Below, piece after piece: positions 8,554 to 17,172 of a stretch of 64,000 bases of DNA. The stretch comes from Luteitalea sp. TBR-22. Lineage in GTDB: Bacteria > Acidobacteriota > Vicinamibacteria > Vicinamibacterales > Vicinamibacteraceae. Position 1 is the first letter of the stretch; each line of letters starts with the position of its first letter. The stretch is taken from the NCBI RefSeq assembly GCF_016865485.1, contig NZ_AP024452.1, forward strand, positions 766,501 through 830,500, written 5' to 3'. The position numbers and the translations under genes were made by a program. Under the pieces are notes generated by a model. It had not been told where the DNA came from, did not search any database, and saw only the letters and a program-made list of their open reading frames with translations.

Positions 8554-9065
8554 CCAACGCTCATCCAGCGTCACGACATGCCATCCCCCGTGCTGGCGTC
8601 CGCCGACGATCCGTGTTCGTCGCGGCGCTCGCCCTGTGCGTCATGTCCCCGCTCATCGTCGAACCCAGCCGCATGCAGGCAGACCCGCTCGCCACCTGGC
8701 GCTGGACCCACCGGCTGCTGGTCATCGACGTGCCCGACACCGCATCAGGCCGGCAGACGCTCGCGGCCTTCCGCAAGGCCGTCGACGCGGAGGTGGACGC
8801 ACTCCTCGATCGCGACCTGCTGATCGTGCCGGTAGGCGACCTGCCGCGCCCGCGAGAGACGCGGCGACCCTGGGTCGATCTCCCGGCCGACGCTCGACAG
8901 GCCGTGCGACGTCAGCTCGGGATGCAGGGCAGCGGCGCCGAACTCGTGCTCGTCGGCAAGGACGGCGGCGCCAAGGCGCGTCAGGCCGGCACGTTCGATC
9001 TGCCGCGAGTCTTCACCGAGATCGACGCCATGCCGATGCGGCGCGCCGAACGCAAGCAGCCGTAG
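8550..9065 (+). CDS. DUF4174 domain protein, probably exported or membrane-anchored
   Basis: This 171-residue protein has an N-terminal hydrophobic segment (VFVAALALCVMSPLIV, about 22-37) after a basic stretch, consistent with a signal peptide or anchor. The body matches the DUF4174 family: RLLVIDVPD near the start, the GKDGGAKARQ loop (136-145) and the terminal IDAMPMRRAE motif. DUF4174 has a thioredoxin-like appearance but this protein has no CxxC, so redox chemistry is not implied. Its ATG overlaps the vapC stop, which is an odd neighbour; the coupling may be positional rather than functional. It converges on asparagine synthetase. Confidence 0.7.
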   Translation: MTNAHPASRHAIPRAGVRRRSVFVAALALCVMSPLIVEPSRMQADPLATWRWTHRLLVIDVPDTASGRQTLAAFRKAVDAEVDALLDRDLLIVPVGDLPRPRETRRPWVDLPADARQAVRRQLGMQGSGAELVLVGKDGGAKARQAGTFDLPRVFTEIDAMPMRRAERKQP

Positions 9066-9110
9066 TGTGGTCCCTCTACACGTCGGTCAGACGCGGATTG
9101 GAAGCCCGCC

Positions 9111-11042
9111 CTAGTTCGCGATCCCCAACCCCTCGTGCATGAAGACGAAGCTCAGCGCCAGGGTGAGCGGCTGGTCCATCACCGTCCGCTGACCCGCATC
9201 CAGGGCGGGATCGTTCAATGAGTCCAGGGCGGCGACGATCTTCTTCTGGTCGAGGAACGGCACCTCGCCCCCGGCCTTGCCGCGCAGGGTGTCCTGCATC
9301 AGCGCGTGCAGCGGCTCCTCGGGATGCAGCGTCGCCGGCGGGCTCAGGAACGGATGCTTCTGCCGGTGGTACACGGTCGGCGTGATGACGTCCTTGACGG
9401 CCTCGCGCAGGATGTACTTCTCGGTCATCCCGCGGATCTTCATGGAGACCGGCGTCTGGTGCAGGTACTCCGCGACGTTGTGATCCATGAAGGGCACCCG
9501 CCCCTCGATGGAGTGGCCCATCTCCATCCGATCGCCTAGGTTGGACAGGATGTAGTGCGGGAGGATGGTCTTGGCCCAGAGGTAGAGCGCGGCGTGCACG
9601 GCGTTGCGCCCCTTGAGCCGACGCTCCACGTCGATGGACGCCAGCAGCGTGCCGATGATGTCGGCGCCCTCGTGCGCGCGCACGAACTCGTCCTTCATCA
9701 TCGCGTGTTGCCGGACGGCGCTCCCGCCCATGCCCTCCAGCCACGACGGCACGAAGCCGAGCAGCGACTGGCACGTGGCGCCGACGTCGCCCTGGCCCTC
9801 CGGCATCAGCAGGCCGCGCGACACCTGGTTGTTGTCCACGAGCTGCTGGAGGAGGCGCGCCACCTCGCTCGCGTCCTGCCCGGACGTGTGGTACAGCAGC
9901 ATGTCGCGGCGGAAGTGCGGATACCCGGCCAGGATCTCGTCCGATCCCTCGCCGGTCAGCACCACCTTGTAGCCGCTGTCGCGCACCGCCCGGCTCAACA
10001 TGAACTTCGCCACGGTGTGCCCGTTGACGAACGGCAGCTCCGACTGGATCACCGCGGCGCGGAAGTTGTCGGCCAGGTCGGCCTGCTTCATCGCGATCGG
10101 CTGGTACGTGGCGCCCGCGTGCCTGGCCATCTCCTCGGCGATTACGCTCTCGTCGTACTGCGCGCCGTCGAAGGTCAGCGTGTACGCGCGCACCGGCCCG
10201 GCGTGATGGAGCGACGCGAGTCCCAGCACCGCGCACGAATCGATGCCGCCGCTCAGGTAGCAGCCGACGGGCACGTCGGCGCGTAACCGCGTCTTGACCG
10301 ATTGCTCCAGCACCTCCCTGAAGTCGTCGACCCACTCGGCCTCGCTGCGCGGAGGCGGCGGCGCGTCGTCGCGCGGATAGTCCACGTCCCAGTACTGCTG
10401 CAGGCGATGGCCTTCACGCGTGGCGCGCAGGAAGTGGCCGGGCGGAACGGCCTGCACCCCCTTGAAGAGGGTGCGTTCGCTCGGGATGATGAACCCGCCG
10501 GCGTAGATCGCCTCGTCGCTCCACCGCGCCGGGACGCCCATGGCGAACAGGGCCTTGACCTCCGACGCGAAGTACAGCGCGTCGCCGTGTTCGGCGAAGA
10601 ACAGCGGCTTGACCCCGAACCGATCGCGTCCCGCGATGAGGCGCTGGTTGCGCTCGTCCCAGATGAGGAACGCGTATTCGCCGCGCAGCTGGTGCAGGCA
10701 CTCCGGCCCGTAGTCCTCGTACAGGTGCAGCGCGATCTCGCTGTCCGACTTCGTGCGGAACCGGTGGCCCCGCGCCTCGAGTTCGCCTCGCGTCCGCTCG
10801 AAGTCGTAGAACTCGCCGTTCACGACGATGTGGATGGAGCGGTCCTCGTTCGAGATGGGCTGCTCGCCGGTGGTGAGGTCGATGATCGACAGGCGGGTGT
10901 GCCCGAGCGCCACCTGCCGGTCGGAGGCGAGCCAGTGCTGCCGGCCGTCGGGCCCTCGATGGTGGAGCGCCGCCATGCCTGCCTGCACCGTATCGGGGGC
11001 GATGGCTGATCGGCGCGACAGGATGCCCGTGATTCCGCACAT
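9111..11042 (-). CDS. asnB: Asparagine synthetase, glutamine-hydrolysing
   Basis: This 643-residue enzyme makes asparagine or an amide analogue from aspartate, glutamine and ATP. The N-terminal Ntn glutaminase domain has the catalytic Cys2 (MCGITG), the RLSIIDL and NGEFYD segments, and the synthetase domain has the ATP pyrophosphatase loop SGGIDS (264-269) and GEGSDEI. The length and end resemble the XrtA/exosortase-associated and cell-envelope AsnB-like group as well as biosynthetic AsnB, so a role in amidating a cell-wall or secreted product is possible. The ATG at 11042 puts Cys at position 2 and follows GGGAGGAG; an in-frame start 9 codons earlier would block the nucleophile. A 13-bp-stem hairpin lies in the leader at 11067-11094. 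Confidence 0.9.
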   Translation of the reverse strand: MCGITGILSRRSAIAPDTVQAGMAALHHRGPDGRQHWLASDRQVALGHTRLSIIDLTTGEQPISNEDRSIHIVVNGEFYDFERTRGELEARGHRFRTKSDSEIALHLYEDYGPECLHQLRGEYAFLIWDERNQRLIAGRDRFGVKPLFFAEHGDALYFASEVKALFAMGVPARWSDEAIYAGGFIIPSERTLFKGVQAVPPGHFLRATREGHRLQQYWDVDYPRDDAPPPPRSEAEWVDDFREVLEQSVKTRLRADVPVGCYLSGGIDSCAVLGLASLHHAGPVRAYTLTFDGAQYDESVIAEEMARHAGATYQPIAMKQADLADNFRAAVIQSELPFVNGHTVAKFMLSRAVRDSGYKVVLTGEGSDEILAGYPHFRRDMLLYHTSGQDASEVARLLQQLVDNNQVSRGLLMPEGQGDVGATCQSLLGFVPSWLEGMGGSAVRQHAMMKDEFVRAHEGADIIGTLLASIDVERRLKGRNAVHAALYLWAKTILPHYILSNLGDRMEMGHSIEGRVPFMDHNVAEYLHQTPVSMKIRGMTEKYILREAVKDVITPTVYHRQKHPFLSPPATLHPEEPLHALMQDTLRGKAGGEVPFLDQKKIVAALDSLNDPALDAGQRTVMDQPLTLALSFVFMHEGLGIAN

Positions 11043-11066
11043 GACCTGGCTCCTCCCTTCGACTCC

Positions 11067-11094
11067 CACGACGCGGCGGGGCCGCCGCGTCGTG
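11067..11094. promoter_or_regulatory. Perfect 13-bp-stem hairpin in the asnB leader
   Basis: CACGACGCGGCGG (11067-11079) is followed by a two-base loop and its exact reverse complement (11082-11094). The element lies 24 bases before the asnB start codon and just upstream of its ribosome binding site, in the spacer after the crystallin-like gene. It could end transcription from the upstream gene, protect the asnB mRNA or serve as a protein-binding palindrome. No T-run follows in either direction, which argues against a simple intrinsic terminator. Confidence 0.5.
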
Positions 11095-11243
11095 ATCGTT
11101 CAGGGCCACGTCGTCGCAGCCTGTGCGGCCGCCGGCGGCGCGGTACCACTCCTGGTTAAACTCGACTGTAGGTGTGGTGGAGTGTACAGGTTTTGCGAGA
11201 TGAAGCGGTGCCGTTCGGGTCTTTTCCTTGAAATATGTGAGCG

Positions 11244-11993
11244 TCAGTACCCGCGGCCTTCAGGCGTGTTGCGCAACGCCTGCTCGAGCTGACGCTGGCT
11301 CCAGCCGTTCTTCAGGACTTCGTCGACCCACGGCTGCGCGTCGCGATCCGGTTCGCGCCCGAACACCCGACGGTACGCCTGCTGCACCATGCGCGCGGCC
11401 TCCTGATACGACCCGCGGTTGACGCCGCCCTGGTAGCGACCCTGATCGCGTCCATAGCCATACGCCGGGTCGTCGTAGCGTCCGTTCCCATAACGGCCGT
11501 TGCCGTATTGCCCGTTGCCGTACCGGCCGTTGTTGTCGTAGCCACCATAACCGTAGCCAGGGTTGCCGTAGCCCTGGTTGCCATAGCCCTGGTTGCCATA
11601 GCCATAGCCGCCGTTGGAGTAGCCGCGGTCGGCATAGCCGCGCGGCTGCACCACGAACGAGGTCAGGCGATCGTTGAAGCCGCTGTTGCGCAGGTCCCTG
11701 ACGCTATTTGTGAAGCGTCGCGCCTCGCCGCGCATCGAGCCGTCGCGGAAGACGAGCACTTCCGCGCCCCCGAACACGCGCACGGACGAGATCTCGTCGT
11801 TCAGCTGCGAGGGCACCCGTTCGGCGGCGGCGCCCATCCGCGTGCAGAAGTAGCGGCCACCGAAGTTGATGTCCTCGTAGAAGCAGGCGCCGGCTTCGGG
11901 GTACGCGCCACGCCCCCAGGACTGCGCGGACGCAGTCGAGGCGGCTCCATACATCATCAGTCCGGCAACGAGAGACGTGGAAAGCAGTCGCAT
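11244..11993 (-). CDS. Secreted beta/gamma-crystallin-like protein with Gly/Tyr-rich repeats
   Basis: The 249-residue protein starts with a clear signal peptide (MRLLSTSLVAGLMMYGAAST...A-S-A-Q, cleavage about residue 24). Residues about 30-115 look like a beta/gamma-crystallin or peptidase-inhibitor I36 domain (ACFYEDINFGGRYFC and the VRVFGGAEVLVFRD strand). Then come short tandem repeats built on GYGNQ and RYGNG units (about 125-185), and a C-terminal helical segment (AYRRVFGREPDRDAQPWVD) resembling DUF4214-type repeats. Secreted members of such families bind calcium or matrix; the role here is unknown. The start follows GGAGGGG. The repeat section is encoded by near-identical 15-base units and may vary in length between strains. 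Confidence 0.7.
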   Translation of the reverse strand: MRLLSTSLVAGLMMYGAASTASAQSWGRGAYPEAGACFYEDINFGGRYFCTRMGAAAERVPSQLNDEISSVRVFGGAEVLVFRDGSMRGEARRFTNSVRDLRNSGFNDRLTSFVVQPRGYADRGYSNGGYGYGNQGYGNQGYGNPGYGYGGYDNNGRYGNGQYGNGRYGNGRYDDPAYGYGRDQGRYQGGVNRGSYQEAARMVQQAYRRVFGREPDRDAQPWVDEVLKNGWSQRQLEQALRNTPEGRGY

Positions 11994-12438
11994 GGGTTCG
12001 TCCCCTCCGTGGTGCGGCGTCAGGCCTGCCGCGTCCACCTGGCGCCTGCAATTGCGAACACCATGCCAGCGTCCGTGTCATGTCCCAGCGACAGGTGCGT
12101 CGACCAACCCAACACCGAGAAAGCGCGGGTGACGGAGACGCACCGCTCTGCCGCTCGCCTTCGTGCTCGGGCTTCCGCTGCACGCTGCAATGTGCGATCG
12201 CTCGCACGCCAGCGTTGTTGATAGTGACGGTGCAAGAGCCACCGCTGCCATTCGGCCCTGCGCGGTGACGCAGGCCCGCCACCTCACTTCCACGCGCACG
12301 TCAGCCGGCCTGCTCCAGGCCGGTCGCCCCGACAAGGACGGGCCGGATCGCCATCGACCGCGATTCGGCAGGGACCGCTCGGAGAGCGGCCCTCGTCTGC
12401 CCACCACCGCGCGTACAGCCTTCCAGAGGATTGTTGCC
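11994..12438. other. Divergent intergenic region, 445 bases, no gene seen
   Basis: The spacer separates the minus-strand crystallin-like gene from the plus-strand metalloprotease gene, so it should hold both promoters. I see no recognisable small protein or RNA. The palindromic octamer GCGATCGC occurs near 12193. An in-frame extension of the plus-strand gene reaches to 12163 but has no ribosome binding site and low-complexity Arg-rich sequence, so it was left non-coding. Confidence 0.4.
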
Positions 12439-15165
12439 ATGGGTGTCGAAGCAGGGCGCGTCAACGGTTGGGTACTGATTCAAGGGCAACGTGCCCCTGG
12501 CAGGCCGGTGCGACTTCGCGTGACGGTCCCCGGCGAGGGCACGACGCTCGCCGAGGGCCTGTCGCTTCCCGACGGGCAGTTCGCGCTCGTCGTCCCGCCG
12601 GCGGCCGAGCGACCTGCGGTGGTGCAGCTCGAGGCGGTCGATCGATCCGGCGAGGTCCTGGCGCGACTCGAGACGCGCGGCGACCGGGCCGTCGTGCTCC
12701 CGCTCGAGCGCAGGCCACCGAACGAGGAAGACACCCCACCGTTGCTCACCGACGCCGTGACCGCCCTCGCCACGCAGGTGGCTCAGCTGGAGCAGGCAGG
12801 AGAACTGCCCACCGGTGCGCAGCAATGGCTGGCCGCCGCGGTGGGACGGCTGTCGTGGCTCGGCGCGCTCGTCGAGCCGGCGCGTCGCGCGATGCTCGGC
12901 GATCAGTCCGCCGCCGTTGTCGTGCGCGAGGCGCTCGGCGCCTGGGCGCGCGAGACGCCATGTACCGATGCATCCGCTGACGAGGTGCCAGGCGAGCAGG
13001 AGGAACCGCGTCGAGACGACGTGTCGGTGGTCGCGGAGACGCTGATCTCGGCAGACGCGGTGGGCACCCTCATGGCGTCGATTCTTTCCGTCGGCCGCTC
13101 CCTCGATGAACAGGTGGAGCTTGCCGAAGGTCTCGGCGCCGCGCTCTCCGTGCGCACGACGCTGGAGGCCCTCGCACGTGCGGCCTCGCTGGGCGACGTC
13201 CCCGTGATGTCGGTGATGATGGGCGCGCCCGGACCCATGCCGCTCGGCATGCCCGGTCTCGGCCTTCCCGGCGGCGGGCTCCCCGGTGGCGGGCTCCCGG
13301 GTGGCGGCTTCCCGGGTGGTGGCTTCCCCGGCGCGCCGGGCGGGCTCGGCGGCAGGCCGAAGGGGCCGTCGATCGTGCGGGTGCATCCGACGGTCGCCGA
13401 CGTCGTGGAACGCTTCCGGTCCGCCGATATGTTCCCGCCGTCGGACAAGCAGCGCTGCCTGATCTTCGCCGTCACCGAGGTCGCCCGACTGCAGGCCTCG
13501 TTTCCCGATTACCGCATCACCGCCCTGTCGCCAGCCGACGCGTGCCCGGGGCAGGAACTCACGATCACCGGCGTGCACTTCGGCACTCATGGCTCGGTGG
13601 TGTTCCCGGGCACGGCCGCGCCCATCACCAGCGCCGCCGCGATCGAATGGACCGACACGCGCATCCGCGTCACCATCCCGAGCGGAGCGGCTCCCGGCCT
13701 GATCACGCTGAGCATCCTCGAGGCGTCGTTCATGCGCTGCGGGCAGGTGTTCACCGTCTTCCGCCGGGGCGCCAGTGACGATGCGTTCGCGGGAGGCACT
13801 GCCGCGGTCACCGCCTTCCGGCTCGACGGCTCGAAGGATCCGCAGCGCGTCGAACCGGGCGCCGTCGTGTCGATCTCCTGCGACGTCACCGTGCATCCGA
13901 CCACGAGGACGCGCGTGTTCGTGACGCGGGACGGCACCACGCTCGCCGACTTCGGGACGCTGGTCGGCGGTGGTCACCGTCAGCACGACTTCACCGCGCC
14001 TGTCGTGACCCAGCCGGCCACCTGCATCGTCCACCTGCTCGTCGGCGGGCCGTGCGGAGAGGTCGACCACCTGCAGACGATCACCGTGGCGGCCAGGCCG
14101 CGCCTTGGCGTCGCGCACCTCGAGGTGACGCAGGGCGTGCAGGACGCCGCGCACACGGTGCAACTCGTGGAGGGCCGTACGACCGGCGTGCGCGCCTACC
14201 TGACCAGTGGTCTCGGCGCGTTCACTTATACCGGTGTGCCGGGCGAGGTGGCCGGCGTCACGGGCACGCTGCAGGTCGAGCGTGGCGGCGTGGTGGTGGC
14301 CTCGATTGCTCCGGCCGGTCCCGTGACGATCAACGCCGGTTTCGCCGACGTGGATCGATCCGGCACGGCGCACGCGCTGCTGTTCGTCGTGCCCGGCGCG
14401 CTGATGAGCGGCGACGTCACGATGCGGGTCACGGCTCGCGCGCCCGGGCTGCCGGGATTCGGCGCCGACACGCCGTCGGCGAGCGGGTCGCGCGTCGTGC
14501 GTGCCCGGCCCGCCGGCACGCTGACCGTGATCCAGTTGCGGATGGGCCTCACCAACCCCGCGCATCCGACCCCGGCCCCCAGCGACGCCGACTGGAAGTT
14601 CTCCGCCGTCGGCACGCAGGACCGCTATCCACTGGGCGACACCGACCTGTGGGTGGCGGTGCCGGCGACCGGCGACCTGCTGTCCACCGATCACTTCCTG
14701 GGCAAGAAGGGCGGATGGGAGGACGCGCTCGACGACCTCGACGACTACGCCGATCGCTACAACGAGTTCACGTTCATCTTCGCGTGCACGGTGCCGTCGG
14801 GGGCGTTCGCGCTCAACGGCATCTCGCACGCCGCCAACGATCGGCCCTGGCCGCTCGAGAACGATCGCCGCTGCTTCCTCTCGCAGTCGCGTCGGCGCGC
14901 GACGTTCGCCCACGAGATGGCGCACACCCTCGGCGTCGGGCACGCGCCGTGTGCCGACCCGGGGACGGACTTCCCCGAAGGCATCGACCCGAACCTCGGG
15001 CCGAACATCGGCGCCGGCGTGGTCGGGTGGAGGACGTCGGACGGCGCGCTGATGCCGCCCATGTGGGCCGAGCTCATGTCGTACTGCACCCCGGCCAACG
15101 GCATCTACGACGACCGGTGGCCGTCGATCGCCCTCTGGCACATCCTGATCGACCAGCTGAATTGA
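12439..15165 (+). CDS. Large metzincin-like metalloprotease with IPT/TIG domain, no signal peptide
   Basis: This 908-residue protein opens with a beta-rich domain (about 1-90, carboxypeptidase-regulatory-like), a helical region, a collagen-like GLPGGG/GFPGGG repeat (about 270-300) and an IPT/TIG domain (about 355-430, ITALSPADACPGQELTITG). After further beta-sandwich sequence the C-terminal domain has the zinc site HEMAHTLGVGH (H825, E826, H829, H835), the HExxHxxGxxH signature of metzincins, followed by a plausible Met-turn (AELMSYC). It should be a zinc endopeptidase. No Sec signal is visible, so it may be cytoplasmic, leave by another route, or act after lysis. The ATG at 12439 follows AGAGGA. 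An Ig-like protein is encoded 7 bases downstream. The substrate is unknown. Confidence 0.75.
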   Translation: MGVEAGRVNGWVLIQGQRAPGRPVRLRVTVPGEGTTLAEGLSLPDGQFALVVPPAAERPAVVQLEAVDRSGEVLARLETRGDRAVVLPLERRPPNEEDTPPLLTDAVTALATQVAQLEQAGELPTGAQQWLAAAVGRLSWLGALVEPARRAMLGDQSAAVVVREALGAWARETPCTDASADEVPGEQEEPRRDDVSVVAETLISADAVGTLMASILSVGRSLDEQVELAEGLGAALSVRTTLEALARAASLGDVPVMSVMMGAPGPMPLGMPGLGLPGGGLPGGGLPGGGFPGGGFPGAPGGLGGRPKGPSIVRVHPTVADVVERFRSADMFPPSDKQRCLIFAVTEVARLQASFPDYRITALSPADACPGQELTITGVHFGTHGSVVFPGTAAPITSAAAIEWTDTRIRVTIPSGAAPGLITLSILEASFMRCGQVFTVFRRGASDDAFAGGTAAVTAFRLDGSKDPQRVEPGAVVSISCDVTVHPTTRTRVFVTRDGTTLADFGTLVGGGHRQHDFTAPVVTQPATCIVHLLVGGPCGEVDHLQTITVAARPRLGVAHLEVTQGVQDAAHTVQLVEGRTTGVRAYLTSGLGAFTYTGVPGEVAGVTGTLQVERGGVVVASIAPAGPVTINAGFADVDRSGTAHALLFVVPGALMSGDVTMRVTARAPGLPGFGADTPSASGSRVVRARPAGTLTVIQLRMGLTNPAHPTPAPSDADWKFSAVGTQDRYPLGDTDLWVAVPATGDLLSTDHFLGKKGGWEDALDDLDDYADRYNEFTFIFACTVPSGAFALNGISHAANDRPWPLENDRRCFLSQSRRRATFAHEMAHTLGVGHAPCADPGTDFPEGIDPNLGPNIGAGVVGWRTSDGALMPPMWAELMSYCTPANGIYDDRWPSIALWHILIDQLN

Positions 15166-15172
15166 GCGCATC

Positions 15173-16027
15173 ATGAGCGACCGCATCCGTTTCTCGGCGA
15201 GGATCGACCGCGAGGGTCGCCTCACCGTCCGCCCGGCCTTCCTCACGGCCATCCCGCCTGCCCGCTGGACCAGCGACACGCTCGTGTACGTCGCCGAGGT
15301 CTTCGACGCAGAGGGCCGCGCCCTTTCGCGCGTCCCGCTTTCCTCGTCAGGCACCTGCGAGGGCCAGAGCATCTCGCTGCGTGGATCGGTGGACCTGCCC
15401 GACGGCGCGACTCGCCTCGACGTCCTGCACGTGGACGGATCGGGGCGCGAGCCGATCGTGCTCGGTTCGGTGGCAGTTCCAGCGCGCGCACCGGAAGTCC
15501 GGTTGCTCGAGACACCCGATGGCCAGGCCGAGGGGGAGTTCAGGCTGGCATGGGAGGCGACCGGCGAACCGGCGCCCGTCCGGTTCCACGTCGACTACAG
15601 CGCTGGCGGCGGCGCCTGGCGGCCGCTGTCGCTGGGCCTCTCCGAGTCGAGTGTCACGATCGACCTTGCGGCGCTCGCCGGTGGTGAGGGCTGCCGCCTT
15701 GCCGTGACGGCGTCGAACGGAATGCGCGCCACGCGTGTCGAGAGCCCGCCGTTTCGCGTGCCCATCAAGCCGTGCGCGGCAGTCATCCTGCGGCCCGTCG
15801 ATGGCGACACGGTCGCGTCGGACGTGCTGCTCGTCGGCAACGGCTGGTGGCGTGAGGAGGGACGGCCGGAGCTGGAAGCCCTCACCTGGTTCTCGGACGT
15901 CCAGGGCGAACTCGGACGGGGGCGGTCGCTGGCCGCCCATCTCGAGAGAGGCATGCATCGCCTCACCCTCCGGGCTGGCGGCCAGGAGCGAGTGGGTGAG
16001 TCGAGCGTGACCGTGCAGGTCGCGTAG
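15173..16027 (+). CDS. Ig-like/beta-sandwich partner of the upstream metalloprotease
   Basis: The 284-residue protein is almost all beta-strand by composition, with two or three repeats of immunoglobulin/fibronectin-III type: LLETPDGQAEGEFRLAWEAT (about 105-124) and VDGDTVASDVLLVGNGWW (about 208-225). There is no catalytic motif, membrane span or signal peptide. It starts 7 bases after the metalloprotease stop, so the two are co-translated. It may be a structural, targeting or inhibitory subunit for that protease; this is inference from adjacency. It ends 31 bases before a terminator-like hairpin. Confidence 0.6.
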   Translation: MSDRIRFSARIDREGRLTVRPAFLTAIPPARWTSDTLVYVAEVFDAEGRALSRVPLSSSGTCEGQSISLRGSVDLPDGATRLDVLHVDGSGREPIVLGSVAVPARAPEVRLLETPDGQAEGEFRLAWEATGEPAPVRFHVDYSAGGGAWRPLSLGLSESSVTIDLAALAGGEGCRLAVTASNGMRATRVESPPFRVPIKPCAAVILRPVDGDTVASDVLLVGNGWWREEGRPELEALTWFSDVQGELGRGRSLAAHLERGMHRLTLRAGGQERVGESSVTVQVA

Positions 16028-16058
16028 CTCCGACGGGCACGATCTCGCCGCGGACCGG

Positions 16059-16086
16059 CAGGGCAGCCTCTGGTGTGGCTGCCCTG
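16059..16086 (+). terminator. Hairpin after the metalloprotease operon
   Basis: CAGGGCAGCC (16059-16068) pairs with GGCTGCCCTG (16077-16086) across an 8-base loop, a perfect 10-bp GC-rich stem located just after the Ig-like gene and before the PadR promoter. There is no U-tract, so termination may be partial or factor-assisted. Confidence 0.5.
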
Positions 16087-16118
16087 GGCGGAACCGTGAG
16101 AGCCCTTGCTTCGTCTAG

Positions 16119-16137
16119 TGTCTTGTGACGCAAGACA
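16119..16137. promoter_or_regulatory. PadR-type operator palindrome upstream of padR-like gene
   Basis: TGTCTTG (16119-16125) and CAAGACA (16131-16137) form a perfect 7-bp inverted repeat around TGACG, 21 bases before the PadR start codon. Family operators often carry ATGT/ACAT half-sites with about 8 bases between; here TGT...ACA fits. PadR proteins usually repress their own operon, so this is the probable autoregulatory site for padR and the following membrane gene. Confidence 0.65.
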
Positions 16138-16157
16138 TCTTGCGGTACCGTGAAACC

Positions 16158-16526
16158 ATGACACCGCCACCAGCCGACGGCCGCAAGGACAGCATCGTTC
16201 GCGAGCTAAAGCGGGGTTCGCTCGAGCTGATCGTGTTGCACCTGCTCGCGCCCGGCGAGGCCTATGGCTACGAGATCGTCACGAAGCTGACCCGCGAGTC
16301 GGGCGGCGCGCTCGAGGTCACCGACGGCACGTTGTACCCCGTCCTCTACCGGCTCGAGCGGGCCGGCTTCGTCACCGTCCGCTGGGACACGGCCGGGCGT
16401 GGCGTCCCTCGCAAGTACTACCAACTCACGGACCTCGGGCGCCAGGAGCTCGCCACTCTCACCACCGAGTGGTTCGCATTCGCCGACGCGATGGCCCGAC
16501 TGCTCGGGCAAGGCAGGGACCGATGA
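16158..16526 (+). CDS. PadR family transcriptional regulator
   Basis: This 122-residue winged-helix regulator has the family signature: LKRGSLELIVLHLL (helix 1), GEAYGYEIVTKL (helix 2), DGTLYPVLYRLERAGFV (recognition helix and wing), then the GRGVPRKYYQLTDLGRQEL wing/dimer segment. PadR proteins sense ligands or envelope stress and repress adjacent membrane or transport genes. The ATG at 16158 is chosen because the protein then has the usual length; the ribosome binding site is weak. The stop overlaps the next gene's start (ATGA), and a perfect palindrome at 16119-16137 suggests autorepression. Confidence 0.9.
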   Translation: MTPPPADGRKDSIVRELKRGSLELIVLHLLAPGEAYGYEIVTKLTRESGGALEVTDGTLYPVLYRLERAGFVTVRWDTAGRGVPRKYYQLTDLGRQELATLTTEWFAFADAMARLLGQGRDR

Positions 16527-17128
16527 CCACCGACACGTATCTCGATCAGGTGCTTGCGCACCTGCCGCCGACCACGCCACAGCGCCAGCAGATTGCCCTC
16601 GAGCTGCGTGGCCACATCGAGGAGCGACTGGCCGCGGGCACGCCGCTCGACGAGGTGGTGCGGCAACTCGGTGCGCCCGACGTGCTGGCCCGGTCGTACC
16701 TGGCGGGATTGCCGCTCACGCCGGCCGACTTCGGCCCGCGCCTGGTCGCGAAGGTGTTCGATGCCGGCGCCTTCATCCTCGCCGCCGTCGTGGTGGGCGG
16801 GTCGGCATGGCTGTACCCGCGCGAGGGCGTGGCGCAGGTGCTGATGCTGCTGGCGATTGCCATCGCCGCCTTCGGCTACGTCACCTACACGATCATCGCC
16901 GAGTGGCGCACCGGGCAGACGTTCGGCAAGCGCTGGTTCGGCCTCTCCGTCGTCCAGGAGAGCGGCGCGCCGATCACGCTGGGACAGGCCGTCGTCCGGC
17001 AGCTCTCGACGATGCTGCAGGTGTTCTGGATCGACGCGATGTTCGTGTTGTTCACCGAGCGTCGGCAGCGCGCCTTCGAGCTGCTGTCGAAGACGCGCGT
17101 CGTCAAGGCCACGCCTGGCTCCGTGTGA
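16523..17128 (+). CDS. RDD-family membrane protein with HAAS-like N-terminal domain
   Basis: The 201-residue protein begins with a helical HAAS/DUF1700-type segment (YLDQVLAHLP... ELRGHIEERL...DEVVRQLGAPDVLA), which is the usual partner of PadR regulators. An RDD-type membrane domain follows: hydrophobic helices near 75-95 and 100-120, then the FGKRWFGLSVV motif and a third span. RDD proteins are implicated in transport or stress sensing. ATGA overlap with the PadR gene means translational coupling, and the PadR/HAAS pairing implies that the regulator controls this protein. Confidence 0.75.
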   Translation: MTTDTYLDQVLAHLPPTTPQRQQIALELRGHIEERLAAGTPLDEVVRQLGAPDVLARSYLAGLPLTPADFGPRLVAKVFDAGAFILAAVVVGGSAWLYPREGVAQVLMLLAIAIAAFGYVTYTIIAEWRTGQTFGKRWFGLSVVQESGAPITLGQAVVRQLSTMLQVFWIDAMFVLFTERRQRAFELLSKTRVVKATPGSV

Positions 17129-17172
17129 GCGCCACGCCTCGCCATGGTCCGCGCATCACGCACGTCGCTGGC

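Noticed and set aside
12301-15372. Minus-strand open frame of 1023 codons opposite the metalloprotease gene
   Set aside because: Composition is Arg/His/Ala-rich and lacks domains; it is the antisense shadow of a GC-rich gene with strong third-position bias.
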